Counted from the stretch's first letter, positions 1 through 9,100 are shown. The stretch: 64,000 nucleotides of DNA from NCED01 sp035493955 (GCA_035493955.1 DATJHI010000004.1:62001-126000); one strand, 5' to 3'. Notes: generated by a model from the letters alone, not told the origin. Made by a program: numbers and translations.

Positions 1-105
1 GACGAGGCCCTCGAGCGGGTCGCCGCCCTGCATCACGCCCATGCCGTCGAGCTATGGCGCGGCGAACAATGCGTGCGCCGTTTCGAGCCCGCCAAGTCGA
101 GCTGA
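1..105 (+). CDS. 3' end of an unidentified gene (partial)
   Basis: An open frame runs from the first base of the window to a TGA at 103-105, giving 34 C-terminal residues that end FEPAKSS. The tail is charged and contains HHAHAVELW, which I do not recognise. Codon use is GC-rich at third positions like the neighbours, so it is probably a real gene end. It converges with the small gene at 115-477. Nothing can be said about its function from this fragment. Confidence 0.5.
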   Translation, partial: DEALERVAALHHAHAVELWRGEQCVRRFEPAKSS

Positions 106-114
106 TCCAGGGCC

Positions 115-477
115 TTAGATCAGTTTGGCCCTGAACAGGGCCGCCGCCAGCAGCAGGCCGCAGAACACCACCCAGAAAGCCGCGCCCAAGGCCAGCGAAC
201 GCCAGTCCCGCGGCTTGCGCTGGGGCTGCAGGGCGGGGACGGAGGCCGTCGGCGCGGGCATCGCGACCCCGGCCCGTTCGTCGGCGATGCGATACAGGAT
301 CTCGGCGGCGATCGGTCCCTGGTGCGGCAGGTCGAGCGAAGCAGCGGCGTGCTCGACCAGCGTCGACAGGGCCTTCAGCTTGTCGTCATAGCTCAGGCCG
401 CCCGCCACCACGAACTGGGCGGAGGTGATGGTGACGTTTCCGTTCTGAACCACGGCGTTGGTGATCTTCGCGCCCAA
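115..477 (-). CDS. hypothetical protein with C-terminal membrane anchor
   Basis: This 120-residue protein is not recognised. Residues 1-70 look like a soluble helical domain, with a short proline/alanine-rich linker (PAPTASVPALQPQ) at about 74-87. One hydrophobic segment follows at about 95-115 (ALGAAFWVVFCGLLLAAALF), right before the end, so it reads as a tail-anchored inner-membrane protein with its bulk in the cytoplasm. It is divergent from ftsW, with 221 bp between the two starts. It could be a small division or envelope accessory protein, but that is only guilt by position. The ATG start is the only good one in frame. Confidence 0.55.
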   Translation of the reverse strand: MGAKITNAVVQNGNVTITSAQFVVAGGLSYDDKLKALSTLVEHAAASLDLPHQGPIAAEILYRIADERAGVAMPAPTASVPALQPQRKPRDWRSLALGAAFWVVFCGLLLAAALFRAKLI

Positions 478-579
478 TCGAACGCTCCTTCACGCCCATC
501 CGGTCCGGTCGGACCGCGCCCCAAGTCTTCGCACCGGCGAGAGCGCCCCGCAAGCGCGGCCGGGGCCGCAACCCTCTTC

Positions 580-620
580 GAGTCGAGATTTCGCGCCGGA
601 AAAGAAACGCTTAACCCTAA
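580..620 (+). promoter_or_regulatory. candidate cell-cycle control sequences upstream of ftsW (GANTC and TTAACCCTAA)
   Basis: The 221 bp gap before ftsW contains a GAGTC (CcrM GANTC site) at 580-584 and the ten-mer TTAACCCTAA at 611-620. The same ten-mer occurs on the minus strand in front of ccrM (33781-33790). TTAACC resembles one half of a CtrA box, but there is no second TTAA at the right spacing, so CtrA binding is only a guess. The rest of the gap shows nothing recognisable. Confidence 0.3.
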
Positions 621-698
621 CCCTTCACAACGGTTTGCGAGCGGGCGTCGAATGCGTCGGCCATTGCCTCAAAGGCTCTCGGGAAACAGCGAGACCTC

Positions 699-1877
699 AT
701 GACCGTCGCCTACCAGCCTCACGCTTTCGCCCGAACGGACCGCTCGTGGCTGGGACTCTGGTGGTGGACGACAGATCGCCTGCTTCTCGGCGCCACCGCG
801 GCGCTGATCGGCCTCGGGGTGATGCTGTCGTTCGGGTCCAGCCCCGCGGCGGCCGCACGCATCGGCCTGTCCGACCCGTTCCATTTCGCGGTCCGCCAGT
901 GTCTTTATGGCGGCATCGGCGCGGCCATCCTGGTGACGGTCTCGGCCCTGTCGCCCAAGGGCGTGCGGCGCCTGGCCTTGTTCGTCTACGTCATCGCCAT
1001 CGTCGTCATGGCCACGCTGCCCGTGGTCGGCCACAGCGCCAAGGGCGCGGCCCGCTGGCTGCAGCTCGGCGGCTTTTCGCTTCAGCCCTCCGAGTTCATG
1101 AAGCCGGCCCTGATCGTCCTGGCGTCCTGGATGTTCGCCGAGGCCCAGAAGGGGGAGGGCGTTCCGGGAGTCTCCATCGCCTTCGGACTCTACGGCCTGG
1201 CCGTGGTGCTGCTGCTGCTGGAGCCCGACGTCGGCCAGACCGTGCTGATCACCATCGCTTTCGGGGCCGCCTTCTTCATGGCCGGGGTGCCGTTCGGCTG
1301 GATGCTGCGCCTGGGGGCGGTGGCCGTCGGCGGCTTCGTCATGATCTATTTCACGTTCGGCCACGTGGCCGCGCGCTTCCACAAGTTCCTGTCGCCCGAA
1401 AGCGCCGACACCCACCAGATCGACCGCGCGGCCGAGGCCATCGCCGCGGGAGGCCTGTTCGGGCGAGGCCCGGGCGAAGGGGTGATGAAACGCCACGTGC
1501 CCGACCTGCACACCGACTTCATCTATTCGGTGGCCGCCGAGGAGTTCGGCCTGGTGTTCTCCCTCAGCCTGATCGCCCTCTTCGCCTTCGTGGTGGTGCG
1601 CGGCCTCTACAAGGCGATGAAGCTGTCGGACGCCTTCGAGCAGGTGGCCGCGGCCGGCCTGTTCGTGCTCCTGGGCCAGCAGGCGATCATCAATGTGGCG
1701 GTGAACCTGAACATGATCCCGACCAAGGGCATGACCCTTCCGTTCATCTCCTACGGCGGCTCGTCGATGCTGGCCATGGGCCTGACCCTGGGCATGGCCC
1801 TGGCCCTGACCCGTCGCCGCCCGGGCGCCTACAAGGCTCCCGAGGGCCTGGCGATGGCGGGGTCGGCGCTCGGCTGA
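699..1877 (+). CDS. ftsW: FtsW, septal peptidoglycan glycosyltransferase (SEDS family)
   Basis: FtsW is an inner-membrane SEDS glycosyltransferase that polymerises lipid II at the division septum together with a class B penicillin-binding protein. The 392-residue product has about ten hydrophobic segments. It carries SEDS hallmarks: KGAARWLQLGGFSLQPSE near residues 109-126, the long periplasmic loop, and the C-terminal NMIPTKGMTLPFISYGGSS block near residues 340-358. The start at ATG 699 lies behind a weak GAG-containing ribosome site. It is the first gene of the dcw segment in this window, with murG 64 bp downstream in the same direction. Length matches the family. Family assignment is firm; FtsW rather than RodA is supported by the gene context. 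Confidence 0.96.
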   Translation: MTVAYQPHAFARTDRSWLGLWWWTTDRLLLGATAALIGLGVMLSFGSSPAAAARIGLSDPFHFAVRQCLYGGIGAAILVTVSALSPKGVRRLALFVYVIAIVVMATLPVVGHSAKGAARWLQLGGFSLQPSEFMKPALIVLASWMFAEAQKGEGVPGVSIAFGLYGLAVVLLLLEPDVGQTVLITIAFGAAFFMAGVPFGWMLRLGAVAVGGFVMIYFTFGHVAARFHKFLSPESADTHQIDRAAEAIAAGGLFGRGPGEGVMKRHVPDLHTDFIYSVAAEEFGLVFSLSLIALFAFVVVRGLYKAMKLSDAFEQVAAAGLFVLLGQQAIINVAVNLNMIPTKGMTLPFISYGGSSMLAMGLTLGMALALTRRRPGAYKAPEGLAMAGSALG

Positions 1878-1941
1878 TCGGCGCCTGCGCGAAGACGTGT
1901 AAACTGTACGGACTGCGGACCTTGTCGGACGGGAGTATTGC

Positions 1942-3033
1942 GTGACCGCGAGCCGCCTCGCCATCGTCGCCGCCGGAGGCACCGGCGGCCATCTGTTTCC
2001 GGCCGAGGCCCTGGCCCGGACCTTGACCGACCGCGGCTGGCGCGTGGTGCTGGCCACCGACGCCCGCGGCGCCCAGTACGCCCAGGATTTCCCGGCCGAG
2101 GAGCGCCTCGCCCTGGAGGCCGCCACCTTCAAGGCCGGCGACCCCATCGGCGTGGTCCGGGGCGCCTGGCGGATCGCCGCCGGAGTGATCCAGGCGCGCG
2201 CGGCCTTCAGGCGGCTCAAGCCCGCCATCGTGGTGGGGTTCGGGGGCTATCCGTCGCTGCCGTCGCTGCTGGCGGCCCGTGCGGCCGGGGGGCGCACCCT
2301 GATCCACGAGCAGAATGCGGTGCTGGGCCGGGTCAACCGGCTGGTCGCGCCCCGCGTCGACGCCGTCGCCTGCGCCTTCCCCACGCTGGAGAAGGCCTCG
2401 CCGGCGGTCAAGGCCCGGGCCCATGTGGTCGGCAATCCGGTCCGGGCCGAGATCCGCGCCCTCTATGACCGGCCCTATGCGCCGCCCGGCGACACCGTGC
2501 GGGTGCTGGTCACCGGCGGCAGCCAGGGCGCGCGCCTGCTGTCGGAGATGGTTCCCGACGCGGTGGCCCTGCTGCCCGAGGCCCTGCGCCTGCGCCTGAG
2601 GATCGAACAGCAGACCCGGATGGAGTCGCTGGAATTCGCCCGCCACGCCTATGCCGAGGCTGGCGTCGAGGCCGAGATCGCCCCCTTCTTCCGCAACATG
2701 GCCGGCCGGCTGGCGGCGGCTCACCTGGTGGTCGGCCGCGCCGGCGCCTCGACGGTCTGCGAACTGGCGGTGGCGGGCCTGCCTTCGGTGCTGGTCCCGC
2801 TGGCCATCGCCGCCGACGACCACCAGCGGTTCAACGCCAAGCTGCTGACCGACGTGGGCGCCGCCGAAGTGGTGGCCGAGCACCACATGACCGCCGAGCA
2901 CCTGGCCGACGTGCTGGCCCGGCTGATCGGGGACGACCAGGGCCTGGCCCGTAGGGCCGCCGCCGCCCGAAGCGTCGCCCAGCCCCAGGCCGCGGAGCGT
3001 CTGGCCGACCTGGTGGAAGCGACGGCGGGGTAG
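1942..3033 (+). CDS. murG: MurG, lipid II-forming GlcNAc transferase
   Basis: MurG transfers GlcNAc from UDP-GlcNAc to lipid I on the inner face of the membrane, giving lipid II. The 363-residue protein has the N-terminal glycine loop AAGGTGGHLFPAEALA (about 10-25), a second region VGFGGYPSLPSL, the IHEQNAVLGRVNR acceptor-site motif, and the C-terminal GSQGAR and GRAGASTVCEL sugar-nucleotide region. The start is GTG at 1942, preceded by GGGAG at 1931-1935. It sits between ftsW and murC, the usual dcw order. Confidence 0.97.
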   Translation: MTASRLAIVAAGGTGGHLFPAEALARTLTDRGWRVVLATDARGAQYAQDFPAEERLALEAATFKAGDPIGVVRGAWRIAAGVIQARAAFRRLKPAIVVGFGGYPSLPSLLAARAAGGRTLIHEQNAVLGRVNRLVAPRVDAVACAFPTLEKASPAVKARAHVVGNPVRAEIRALYDRPYAPPGDTVRVLVTGGSQGARLLSEMVPDAVALLPEALRLRLRIEQQTRMESLEFARHAYAEAGVEAEIAPFFRNMAGRLAAAHLVVGRAGASTVCELAVAGLPSVLVPLAIAADDHQRFNAKLLTDVGAAEVVAEHHMTAEHLADVLARLIGDDQGLARRAAAARSVAQPQAAERLADLVEATAG

Positions 3034-3091
3034 GGGTCTCCTCGGTCGCCTGCCGGTTTTGCATTCGCCGCAAATCGTCTAACCAAGCGAC

Positions 3092-4507
3092 ATGAACCTG
3101 CGCCCCACGCCCTTCCCCATCGGCCCCATACACTTCATCGGGATCGGCGGCATCGGCATGAGCGGCATCGCCGAGATCATGTTGAAGATCGGCTATGCGA
3201 TCTCCGGCTCGGACGCCAAGGCGAGCGCCAACACCGAGCGGCTGGAACGGCTCGGCGCGCGCATCTTCATCGGCCACGACCCGGCCAACGTCGACGGCGC
3301 CAGCGCCGTGGTGTTCTCCACGGCGGTCAAGCCGGACAACCTGGAATACGCCGCCGCCCGCGAGCGCCGCATCCCCCTGGTCCGCCGGGCCGAAATGCTG
3401 GCCGAGCTGATGCGGCTGCAAAATTCGGTGGCGGTGGGGGGCACCCACGGCAAGACCACCACCACCTCGATGATCGCCGCCCTGCTGGACGCCGGCGGCC
3501 TCGACCCCACGGTGGTCAACGGCGGCATCATCAACGCCTACGGCACCAACGCCAAGGTCGGCGGCGGCGAGTGGATGGTGGTGGAGGCCGACGAGTCCGA
3601 CGGCTCGTTCCTGCGGCTGAAGTCCACGGTGGCCGTGGTCACCAACATCGACCCCGAGCACCTGGACCACTACGGCGACTTCGAAGCGGTCAAGAAGGCC
3701 TTCTGCGACTTCGTCGAGAACATCCCCTTCTACGGCTTCGCCGCGGTCTGCCTCGACCATCCGGAGGTCCAGGCCCTGACCGCGCGGGTCACCAACCGGC
3801 GGCTCGTCACCTATGGGACCAACCCTCAGGCCGAGGTCCGGGGCCTGACCGTGGCCATGGGGCCGGACGGCGCCCGTTTCGACGTGATCATCAGCGCCCG
3901 CAACGCCGAGCCGATCCGGCTGGAGCGCCTGCACCTGCCGATGACCGGCCGGCACAACGTCCTGAACGCCCTGGCGGCCATCGCCGTCGCCCACGAGCTG
4001 GGCGTCCCGGGCGACGCGATCCGCGAAGGGTTGGCTGGGTTCGAGGGGGTCAAGCGCCGCTTCACCGTCACCGGCATGGGCGGGGGCGTGCGGGTGGTGG
4101 ACGACTACGGCCACCACCCCGTGGAGATCGCCGCGGTCCTGCGCGCCGCCCGAGACCTGCAGGGACCGGACGGCAAGGTCGTCGCCGTGGTCCAGCCGCA
4201 CCGCTATTCGCGCCTGCAGGACCTGTTCGCGGAGTTCTCGAGCTGCTTCAACGACGCCGACGCGGTCGTCGTCGCCGAGGTCTACGCCGCCGGGGAAGCG
4301 CCCATCGAGGGGGTGAGCCGCGACACCCTGATCGAGGGCCTGCGCCGCGCCGGCCACCGCCGTGTCCTGGCTCTCGACAACCCCGCCGCCCTGCCCGGCC
4401 TGGTGGCGCAGGAGGCCAAGGCGGGCGACCTCGTGGTCTGCCTCGGCGCGGGGGACATCACCACCTGGGCCTACGCCCTGCCGGGTCAGCTGGAGGCGAT
4501 GGGGTGA
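3092..4507 (+). CDS. murC: MurC, UDP-N-acetylmuramate--L-alanine ligase
   Basis: MurC is the cytoplasmic ATP-dependent ligase that adds L-alanine to UDP-MurNAc, the first step of stem-peptide assembly. The 471 residues show the N-terminal UDP-binding loop HFIGIGGIGMSGIAEI (about 14-29), the P-loop GGTHGKTTTT at about 116-125, the EADESDGSF acidic motif, HLDHY, and the C-terminal VDDYGHHPVEI motif. The start lies 58 bp after murG without a strong ribosome site. A paralogue of this enzyme, mpl, is encoded at 41163-42569. Confidence 0.97.
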   Translation: MNLRPTPFPIGPIHFIGIGGIGMSGIAEIMLKIGYAISGSDAKASANTERLERLGARIFIGHDPANVDGASAVVFSTAVKPDNLEYAAARERRIPLVRRAEMLAELMRLQNSVAVGGTHGKTTTTSMIAALLDAGGLDPTVVNGGIINAYGTNAKVGGGEWMVVEADESDGSFLRLKSTVAVVTNIDPEHLDHYGDFEAVKKAFCDFVENIPFYGFAAVCLDHPEVQALTARVTNRRLVTYGTNPQAEVRGLTVAMGPDGARFDVIISARNAEPIRLERLHLPMTGRHNVLNALAAIAVAHELGVPGDAIREGLAGFEGVKRRFTVTGMGGGVRVVDDYGHHPVEIAAVLRAARDLQGPDGKVVAVVQPHRYSRLQDLFAEFSSCFNDADAVVVAEVYAAGEAPIEGVSRDTLIEGLRRAGHRRVLALDNPAALPGLVAQEAKAGDLVVCLGAGDITTWAYALPGQLEAMG

Positions 4508-4514
4508 GACCGGC

Positions 4515-5441
4515 ATGGGCGCCGCAGCCATGAGCGATTGGCGCGACAAACTCCCCTCGGTCCGGGGCAGGCTCGTACGCGACGAGCCGCTCGCGCCGTT
4601 CACCTGGCTGCGGGTGGGCGGCCCGGCCGACGTGCTGTTCCTGCCGCAGGACGCCGCCGACCTCGCCGAATTCCTCAAGGCCCTCGACCCGGGGGTTCCG
4701 GTGACCATGCTCGGGGTCGGCTCCAATACCTTGGTCCGCGACGGCGGGGTGGAGGGGGTGGTGATCCGGCTGGGCCGCGCCTTCGCGACTTTGGAGCCCT
4801 TGCCGGACTCCCGTATCCGGGCCGGCGCCGCGGCCCTAGACGCCCATTTGGCCAAGGCGGCGGCGGAGGCGGGGATCGGCAAGCTGGAATTCTACATCGG
4901 CGTTCCGGGCACGGTCGGCGGCGCCTTGGCGATGAACGCCGGCTGCTACGGCCTGGAGACCAAAGATGTCCTGGTCGAGGCCTACGCCCTGACCCGCGCC
5001 GGCGAGCCGGTGGTCCTGTCCAACGCCGACATGCGTTTCAGCTACCGCAAATCGGCCGCCGTGGCCGAGCAGCAACTGATCTTCACGGGCGGGCTCTTCG
5101 AGGGCTATGCCGATGATCCGGCGGCGATCCTCGCCCGCATGACCTCGGTCAACGCCCGGCGCGAGGCGGCCCAGCCGATCCGGGAAAAGACCGGCGGCTC
5201 GACTTTCAAGAACCCCCCCGGACTGTCGGCCTGGAAGCTGGTCGACCAGGCCGGCTGGCGCGGCCGCATGTGGGGCGGGGCGATGTTCTCGCCCCAGCAT
5301 TCGAACTTCCTGATCAATACCGGCGAAGCCACGGCCGCCGACCTGGAAGGGTTGGGCGAGGCGGTGCGCGCGGATGTGCGCGCCCGCTTGCGTATTGAGC
5401 TCGAGTGGGAGATCAAGCGAATCGGACGTCCGGCCGCTTGA
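4515..5441 (+). CDS. murB: MurB, UDP-N-acetylenolpyruvoylglucosamine reductase
   Basis: MurB is the FAD-dependent reductase that converts UDP-GlcNAc-enolpyruvate to UDP-MurNAc. The 308-residue protein contains the FAD-binding elements TWLRVGGPADVLFLP and GVGSNTLVRDGGVEGVVIRLG, GVPGTVGGALAMNAGCYG, the YRKS arginine region, the catalytic-serine motif KTGGSTFKNP, and the C-terminal HSNFLINTGEATA. It belongs to the short (type II) MurB group. The frame is open upstream inside murC, but ATG 4515 (or 4530) just after the murC stop is the sensible start. Seven bases separate it from murC. Confidence 0.96.
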   Translation: MGAAAMSDWRDKLPSVRGRLVRDEPLAPFTWLRVGGPADVLFLPQDAADLAEFLKALDPGVPVTMLGVGSNTLVRDGGVEGVVIRLGRAFATLEPLPDSRIRAGAAALDAHLAKAAAEAGIGKLEFYIGVPGTVGGALAMNAGCYGLETKDVLVEAYALTRAGEPVVLSNADMRFSYRKSAAVAEQQLIFTGGLFEGYADDPAAILARMTSVNARREAAQPIREKTGGSTFKNPPGLSAWKLVDQAGWRGRMWGGAMFSPQHSNFLINTGEATAADLEGLGEAVRADVRARLRIELEWEIKRIGRPAA

Positions 5442-5477
5442 GGCGAACCCGGAATCGGCGTCAACCGGGCATCGACC

Positions 5478-7100
5478 ATGGCAGCGATCCGACTCACTCG
5501 CCTCTGGCCTCCCCTGGCCTTCGCCCTCGCCCTCTTCGCAGTGGCGTGGGGGGTGATCGAGGTCACGCGCGGCATGCATACGGTCGCCGTCGCCTGGCCG
5601 GTGGACGCGCTGGCCACCGCCTTCATGGTGCGCTGGGCGGCGGACGCGAAGGAGCGCAGGCTGATCCTGGCCCTGGCCGCTCCCGCCCTGATCGCCGCCG
5701 ATCTGCTCCAAGGCTCAAGCCCCGTCCAGGCCTTCGGCATGACCGGCCTCAACCTCTGCGACATCGCCTTCGCCACCTGGCTGGTGCGCAAAGTGGGCCA
5801 CCCCATCGACAGTCTGCAGGCCTTCGCCAGCTTTGTGGCCGGGTCGGTTCTGGCGGCGCCGGCGCTCACCGGTGTGGCCGCCGGAGCGCTGTTCGCGCTG
5901 ACAGACCCCAGCGCCGACCCGGTCCATGTCGCCTGGAGCTGGTTCTTCGCCTGCGGCCTGGGGATGATGATCGTCGGCGCCTTCGCCTTGAGCGTGCGCA
6001 GGCCGCGCCGCGGCGAGGGGCGCGGAATCTGGCTGCAGTTCCTGGGGGGGCAGGGCGTCATGCTGCTTGGCGTCAGCGTCATTCTCCTGCGTCCGGGCAC
6101 GCCAGGCCTTTTCATGCTCTACCCCTTCCTGATCGCCGGCGCGCTCAGCCATAGGGAGCTTGGGGGAATCTGCGCCATCGCGATCACTTCCATAATGGTC
6201 TGGCTGGCGACCTATCTGGGGCGCGGCCCTGCGGCCGTGGCCGATCTGACCTCGATCGACCGCATCCTGCTGATGCAGATTCTCCTGGCGTCTATGGTCT
6301 TCACCGTGCTGCCGATCTCCGCCCTGCTGCGGCGACTGGACGTCGTCGCCGCGGAGCTTCGGGACCGCCAGGAGCGGGCCGAAGAACTCAACACGCTCAA
6401 GACCCGCCTTCTGGCCTATGTAAGCCATGAGATCCGCTCGCCCCTGTCGGGGGTCACGACCCTGGCGGAGCTGATGCGCGACGGCGCCTTGGGCGAGCTG
6501 ACCATCGAACAGCGGGACAGCCTGGATCGGATCGCCACCACGGGGGCCGAGGTCGACCAGTTGGCGCGCGATCTGACCGATACCGCGGCGATCCAGGCGG
6601 GCAGGGCCCGGGTGGCGATCAGCGGCGTCCCGATCAGGGAGGCGATGCGGTCGGCGGTCAACGCGGCGCGGTTCCGGCTGGCGGACCCTTCGGCGGCGAT
6701 CGAGATCGTCGGCGACGTCGCGGAAGACCTGCAGGTCGCTGCCGACCCCCTGCGTCTGCGCCAGATTCTGGTCAACCTGTTGGTCAATGGCGCCAAGTAC
6801 GGCGGACGTCCCGCCCGGGTCAGGATCGGCGCCGCCCTCGCCGGCGCGTGCAAGGTCCGGTTCGAGGTTTCAGACAACGGTGCTGGCGTGGCCCCCGAGC
6901 GCCGGGCGAACCTGTTCAAGGACTTCGAGCGTCTGGGCGCCGAAACCTCGGGCCTCGAAGGCGCGGGCCTGGGCCTTGCCCTGTCCAATGAGATCGCCCG
7001 CCTGCAGAACGGCGTCCTGGGCGTCGGCGACAGCGAGTGTGGCGGCGGATTGTTCTGGCTGGAGCTGCCGGTCTGGACCGACAAGGTCGCCGCGGCCTGA
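5478..7100 (+). CDS. membrane-bound sensor histidine kinase inside the dcw cluster
   Basis: The 540-residue protein has an N-terminal membrane domain with about eight hydrophobic segments (residues 10-285) resembling MASE1-type sensor regions. A short helical linker (about 285-310) follows, then a HisKA dimerisation domain with YVSHEIRSPLSG and its phospho-acceptor at His317. The HATPase domain carries the N box (RQILVNLLVNGAKYGG), G1 (SDNGAGVAPERR) and G2 (GLEGAGLGLALS). It would autophosphorylate and signal to a response regulator, but none is adjacent and there is no receiver domain. The start ATG 5478 is 36 bp after murB, and ddl follows 129 bp later, so it interrupts the murB-ddl pair in the same direction. 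The MASE1 assignment is by eye. Confidence 0.9.
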   Translation: MAAIRLTRLWPPLAFALALFAVAWGVIEVTRGMHTVAVAWPVDALATAFMVRWAADAKERRLILALAAPALIAADLLQGSSPVQAFGMTGLNLCDIAFATWLVRKVGHPIDSLQAFASFVAGSVLAAPALTGVAAGALFALTDPSADPVHVAWSWFFACGLGMMIVGAFALSVRRPRRGEGRGIWLQFLGGQGVMLLGVSVILLRPGTPGLFMLYPFLIAGALSHRELGGICAIAITSIMVWLATYLGRGPAAVADLTSIDRILLMQILLASMVFTVLPISALLRRLDVVAAELRDRQERAEELNTLKTRLLAYVSHEIRSPLSGVTTLAELMRDGALGELTIEQRDSLDRIATTGAEVDQLARDLTDTAAIQAGRARVAISGVPIREAMRSAVNAARFRLADPSAAIEIVGDVAEDLQVAADPLRLRQILVNLLVNGAKYGGRPARVRIGAALAGACKVRFEVSDNGAGVAPERRANLFKDFERLGAETSGLEGAGLGLALSNEIARLQNGVLGVGDSECGGGLFWLELPVWTDKVAAA

Positions 7101-7229
7101 TCGCACGGACGAGGTTCCGGTCGGGGCCGGCTAGCGGCCTGACGGCGCCGTCCTCATAATCTGCAAAAACAGGGCCTTTAACGGATCGGTGAAATCACCT
7201 GACGCCGAAGGCCCAAGGAGTCGCGCCCC

Positions 7230-8168
7230 ATGTCCAAGTCCCTCGCTGGTCGTCACGTCGCCGTCCTGATGGGCGGCCTGTCGCCCGAACGCGACGTCAG
7301 CCTGGTTTCCGGACGGGCCTGCATCGAGGCGCTGGAGCGGCTGGGCGCACGGGTGAGTGCCATCGACGCCGGCCGCGACCTGGCGCAGCGGCTGGCGGCG
7401 GTGAAGCCGGACGCGGCCTTCAACGCCCTGCACGGAGAGTGGGGCGAGGACGGCTGTGTCCAGGGGGTGCTGGAGACCCTGGCCATTCCCTACACCCATT
7501 CCGGGGTGCTCGCCTCGGCCCTGGCCATGGACAAGGCCAAGGCCAAGGCGGTGCTGGCCGCGGCGGGCGTCAGGGTCCCCGGCGGCGGACTGTACGACCG
7601 TCACGAGGTGGCGGCCCGCCACGTGCTGGCGCCGCCCTATGTGGTGAAGCCGAACGCCCAGGGCTCCTCGGTCGGGGTGTTCCTGGTGTTCGAGGGGGCC
7701 AATACGCCGCCCCAGGCCGTCGGGGCCGCCGACTGGACCCTCGGCGATCTGGTCATGGTCGAGCCCTATATCGCCGGGCGCGAGCTGGCGGTGGCCGTGC
7801 TGGGCGAGGCGGCCGGACCCCGCGCCCTCACCGTCACCGACATCGTGCCCAGCACCGGCTTCTACGACTATGAGGCCAAGTACGGCGAAGGCGGGTCGAT
7901 CCACGTGGTTCCCGCCGACCTGCCGGAGCGCGTCGCCCTGGCCGCCAAGGCCATGGCCGAGGCCGCTCACGCCGCGCTAGGTTGCCGCGGCCTTACCCGA
8001 TCCGACCTTCGTTATGACGACGTTAAGGACGATCTGGTCCTGTTGGAAGTCAACACCCAGCCCGGGATGACGCCGACCTCGCTCGCTCCAGAGCAGGCCG
8101 GATATCTCGGCATGGACTTCGACCGACTGGTGGCCTGGATCGTGGAAGACGCCTCATGCCCGCGGTGA
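7230..8168 (+). CDS. ddl: Ddl, D-alanine--D-alanine ligase
   Basis: This ATP-grasp enzyme joins two D-alanines for the peptidoglycan stem. The 312 residues begin with the family signature HVAVLMGGLSPERDVSLVSG. They contain NALHGEWGEDGCVQGVLE, the serine-loop motif YVVKPNAQGSSVGVF, and the C-terminal metal and substrate motif LLEVNTQPGMTPTSLAPEQA. AAGGAG at 7214-7219 supports the ATG at 7230. The last 13 bases overlap the start of ftsQ, consistent with translational coupling. Confidence 0.97.
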   Translation: MSKSLAGRHVAVLMGGLSPERDVSLVSGRACIEALERLGARVSAIDAGRDLAQRLAAVKPDAAFNALHGEWGEDGCVQGVLETLAIPYTHSGVLASALAMDKAKAKAVLAAAGVRVPGGGLYDRHEVAARHVLAPPYVVKPNAQGSSVGVFLVFEGANTPPQAVGAADWTLGDLVMVEPYIAGRELAVAVLGEAAGPRALTVTDIVPSTGFYDYEAKYGEGGSIHVVPADLPERVALAAKAMAEAAHAALGCRGLTRSDLRYDDVKDDLVLLEVNTQPGMTPTSLAPEQAGYLGMDFDRLVAWIVEDASCPR

Positions 8169-9031
8169 TGCGGGGCGGATCAGCTGGCAAGACGTCGCGC
8201 AGCGGCGGACGCGGGACCCGCAAGGGACCGGCGACCTACGCGCCTGCCAAGCTGCGCAGCGCCGCGGGCGTGGGCCTGAAGCCCCAGGCGGCCGTGGCCG
8301 CCGCGGGAGCGGTGCTCGGCGCGGGCCTCATCCTCATGCTGGCGACCGGCGGGCGCGCCCAGGCCCTGGCCGCCGCCGTCGGCCACGGCATCGACCATCG
8401 TCTGGGCGCCATCGGTTTCCGCGTCGCCGCCGTTCAGGTCAAGGGCGCCTCCCGCTTCGCCGAGCCGGACATCCGGCGGGCCCTGCAGATCGAGCCGGAC
8501 GCCTCCATCCTTGGCCTCAACCTGCCCGTCCTGCTGGGCCGCGTAGAGTCCGTGGGCTGGGTCCGGTCGGCCACGATCGCGCGCCAATTGCCCGACACCC
8601 TGGTGGTGACCGTATCCGAACGGCAGCGTCTCGCGGTCTGGCAGTCCGGCGGGACGGCCAGCGTCGTCGACCCTGAAGGTCACGTCATCCCGGAGGCCGA
8701 TCCCGGCCGCTTCTCCGACCTGCCGCTGGTGGTGGGGCAGGGGGCCGGCGAGGCCGCCGCCTCGATCCTGCCGCTGATCCAGACCCGCCCCCGCCTGGCT
8801 TCCCGGATGGAAGCCCTGGTGCGCGTGGACGGCCGCCGATGGGACGTCCGCCTCAAGGACGGGGGGTTGATCCAGCTGCCCGCCACCGGGGAGGACGCCG
8901 CCCTGATCCAGCTCGATCAACTGGACCAGAAGTCGCGTCTCTTGGAATTGGGTTTCGCCCGCATCGATCTGCGCGATCCGCAGATGGTGGCGGTGCGTCC
9001 GCGGACGCATGAGGCCGAAGCGGGCGTGTGA
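8156..9031 (+). CDS. ftsQ: FtsQ, divisome assembly protein
   Basis: FtsQ is a bitopic inner-membrane protein that scaffolds the divisome (FtsB/FtsL partners) through its periplasmic domains. The 291-residue product has a basic cytoplasmic N terminus of about 45 residues and one membrane segment near 45-66 (AVAAAGAVLGAGLILML). A POTRA domain starts at FRVAAVQVKGASRF (about 88-102), followed by the beta domain with ERQRLAVWQ and GRRWDVRLKDGGLIQLP. The ATG lies within the end of ddl. It lies in the ddl-ftsQ-ftsA order typical of the cluster. Confidence 0.93.
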   Translation: MPAVMRGGSAGKTSRSGGRGTRKGPATYAPAKLRSAAGVGLKPQAAVAAAGAVLGAGLILMLATGGRAQALAAAVGHGIDHRLGAIGFRVAAVQVKGASRFAEPDIRRALQIEPDASILGLNLPVLLGRVESVGWVRSATIARQLPDTLVVTVSERQRLAVWQSGGTASVVDPEGHVIPEADPGRFSDLPLVVGQGAGEAAASILPLIQTRPRLASRMEALVRVDGRRWDVRLKDGGLIQLPATGEDAALIQLDQLDQKSRLLELGFARIDLRDPQMVAVRPRTHEAEAGV

Positions 9032-9100
9032 GTCATCCGGCCGCTCAAGCGGCCGGACGGGCCCCGCAAGGGGCGAGGGGATGAGTGGGGCTTCTCAAGG

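Noticed and set aside
669..2228. A 519-codon minus-strand frame over ftsW and murG
   Set aside because: It is the complement of two firmly identified genes; high GC creates long false frames throughout this window.
2831..4882. A 683-codon minus-strand frame over murC
   Set aside because: It lies antisense to murG, murC and murB and has no recognisable domain.
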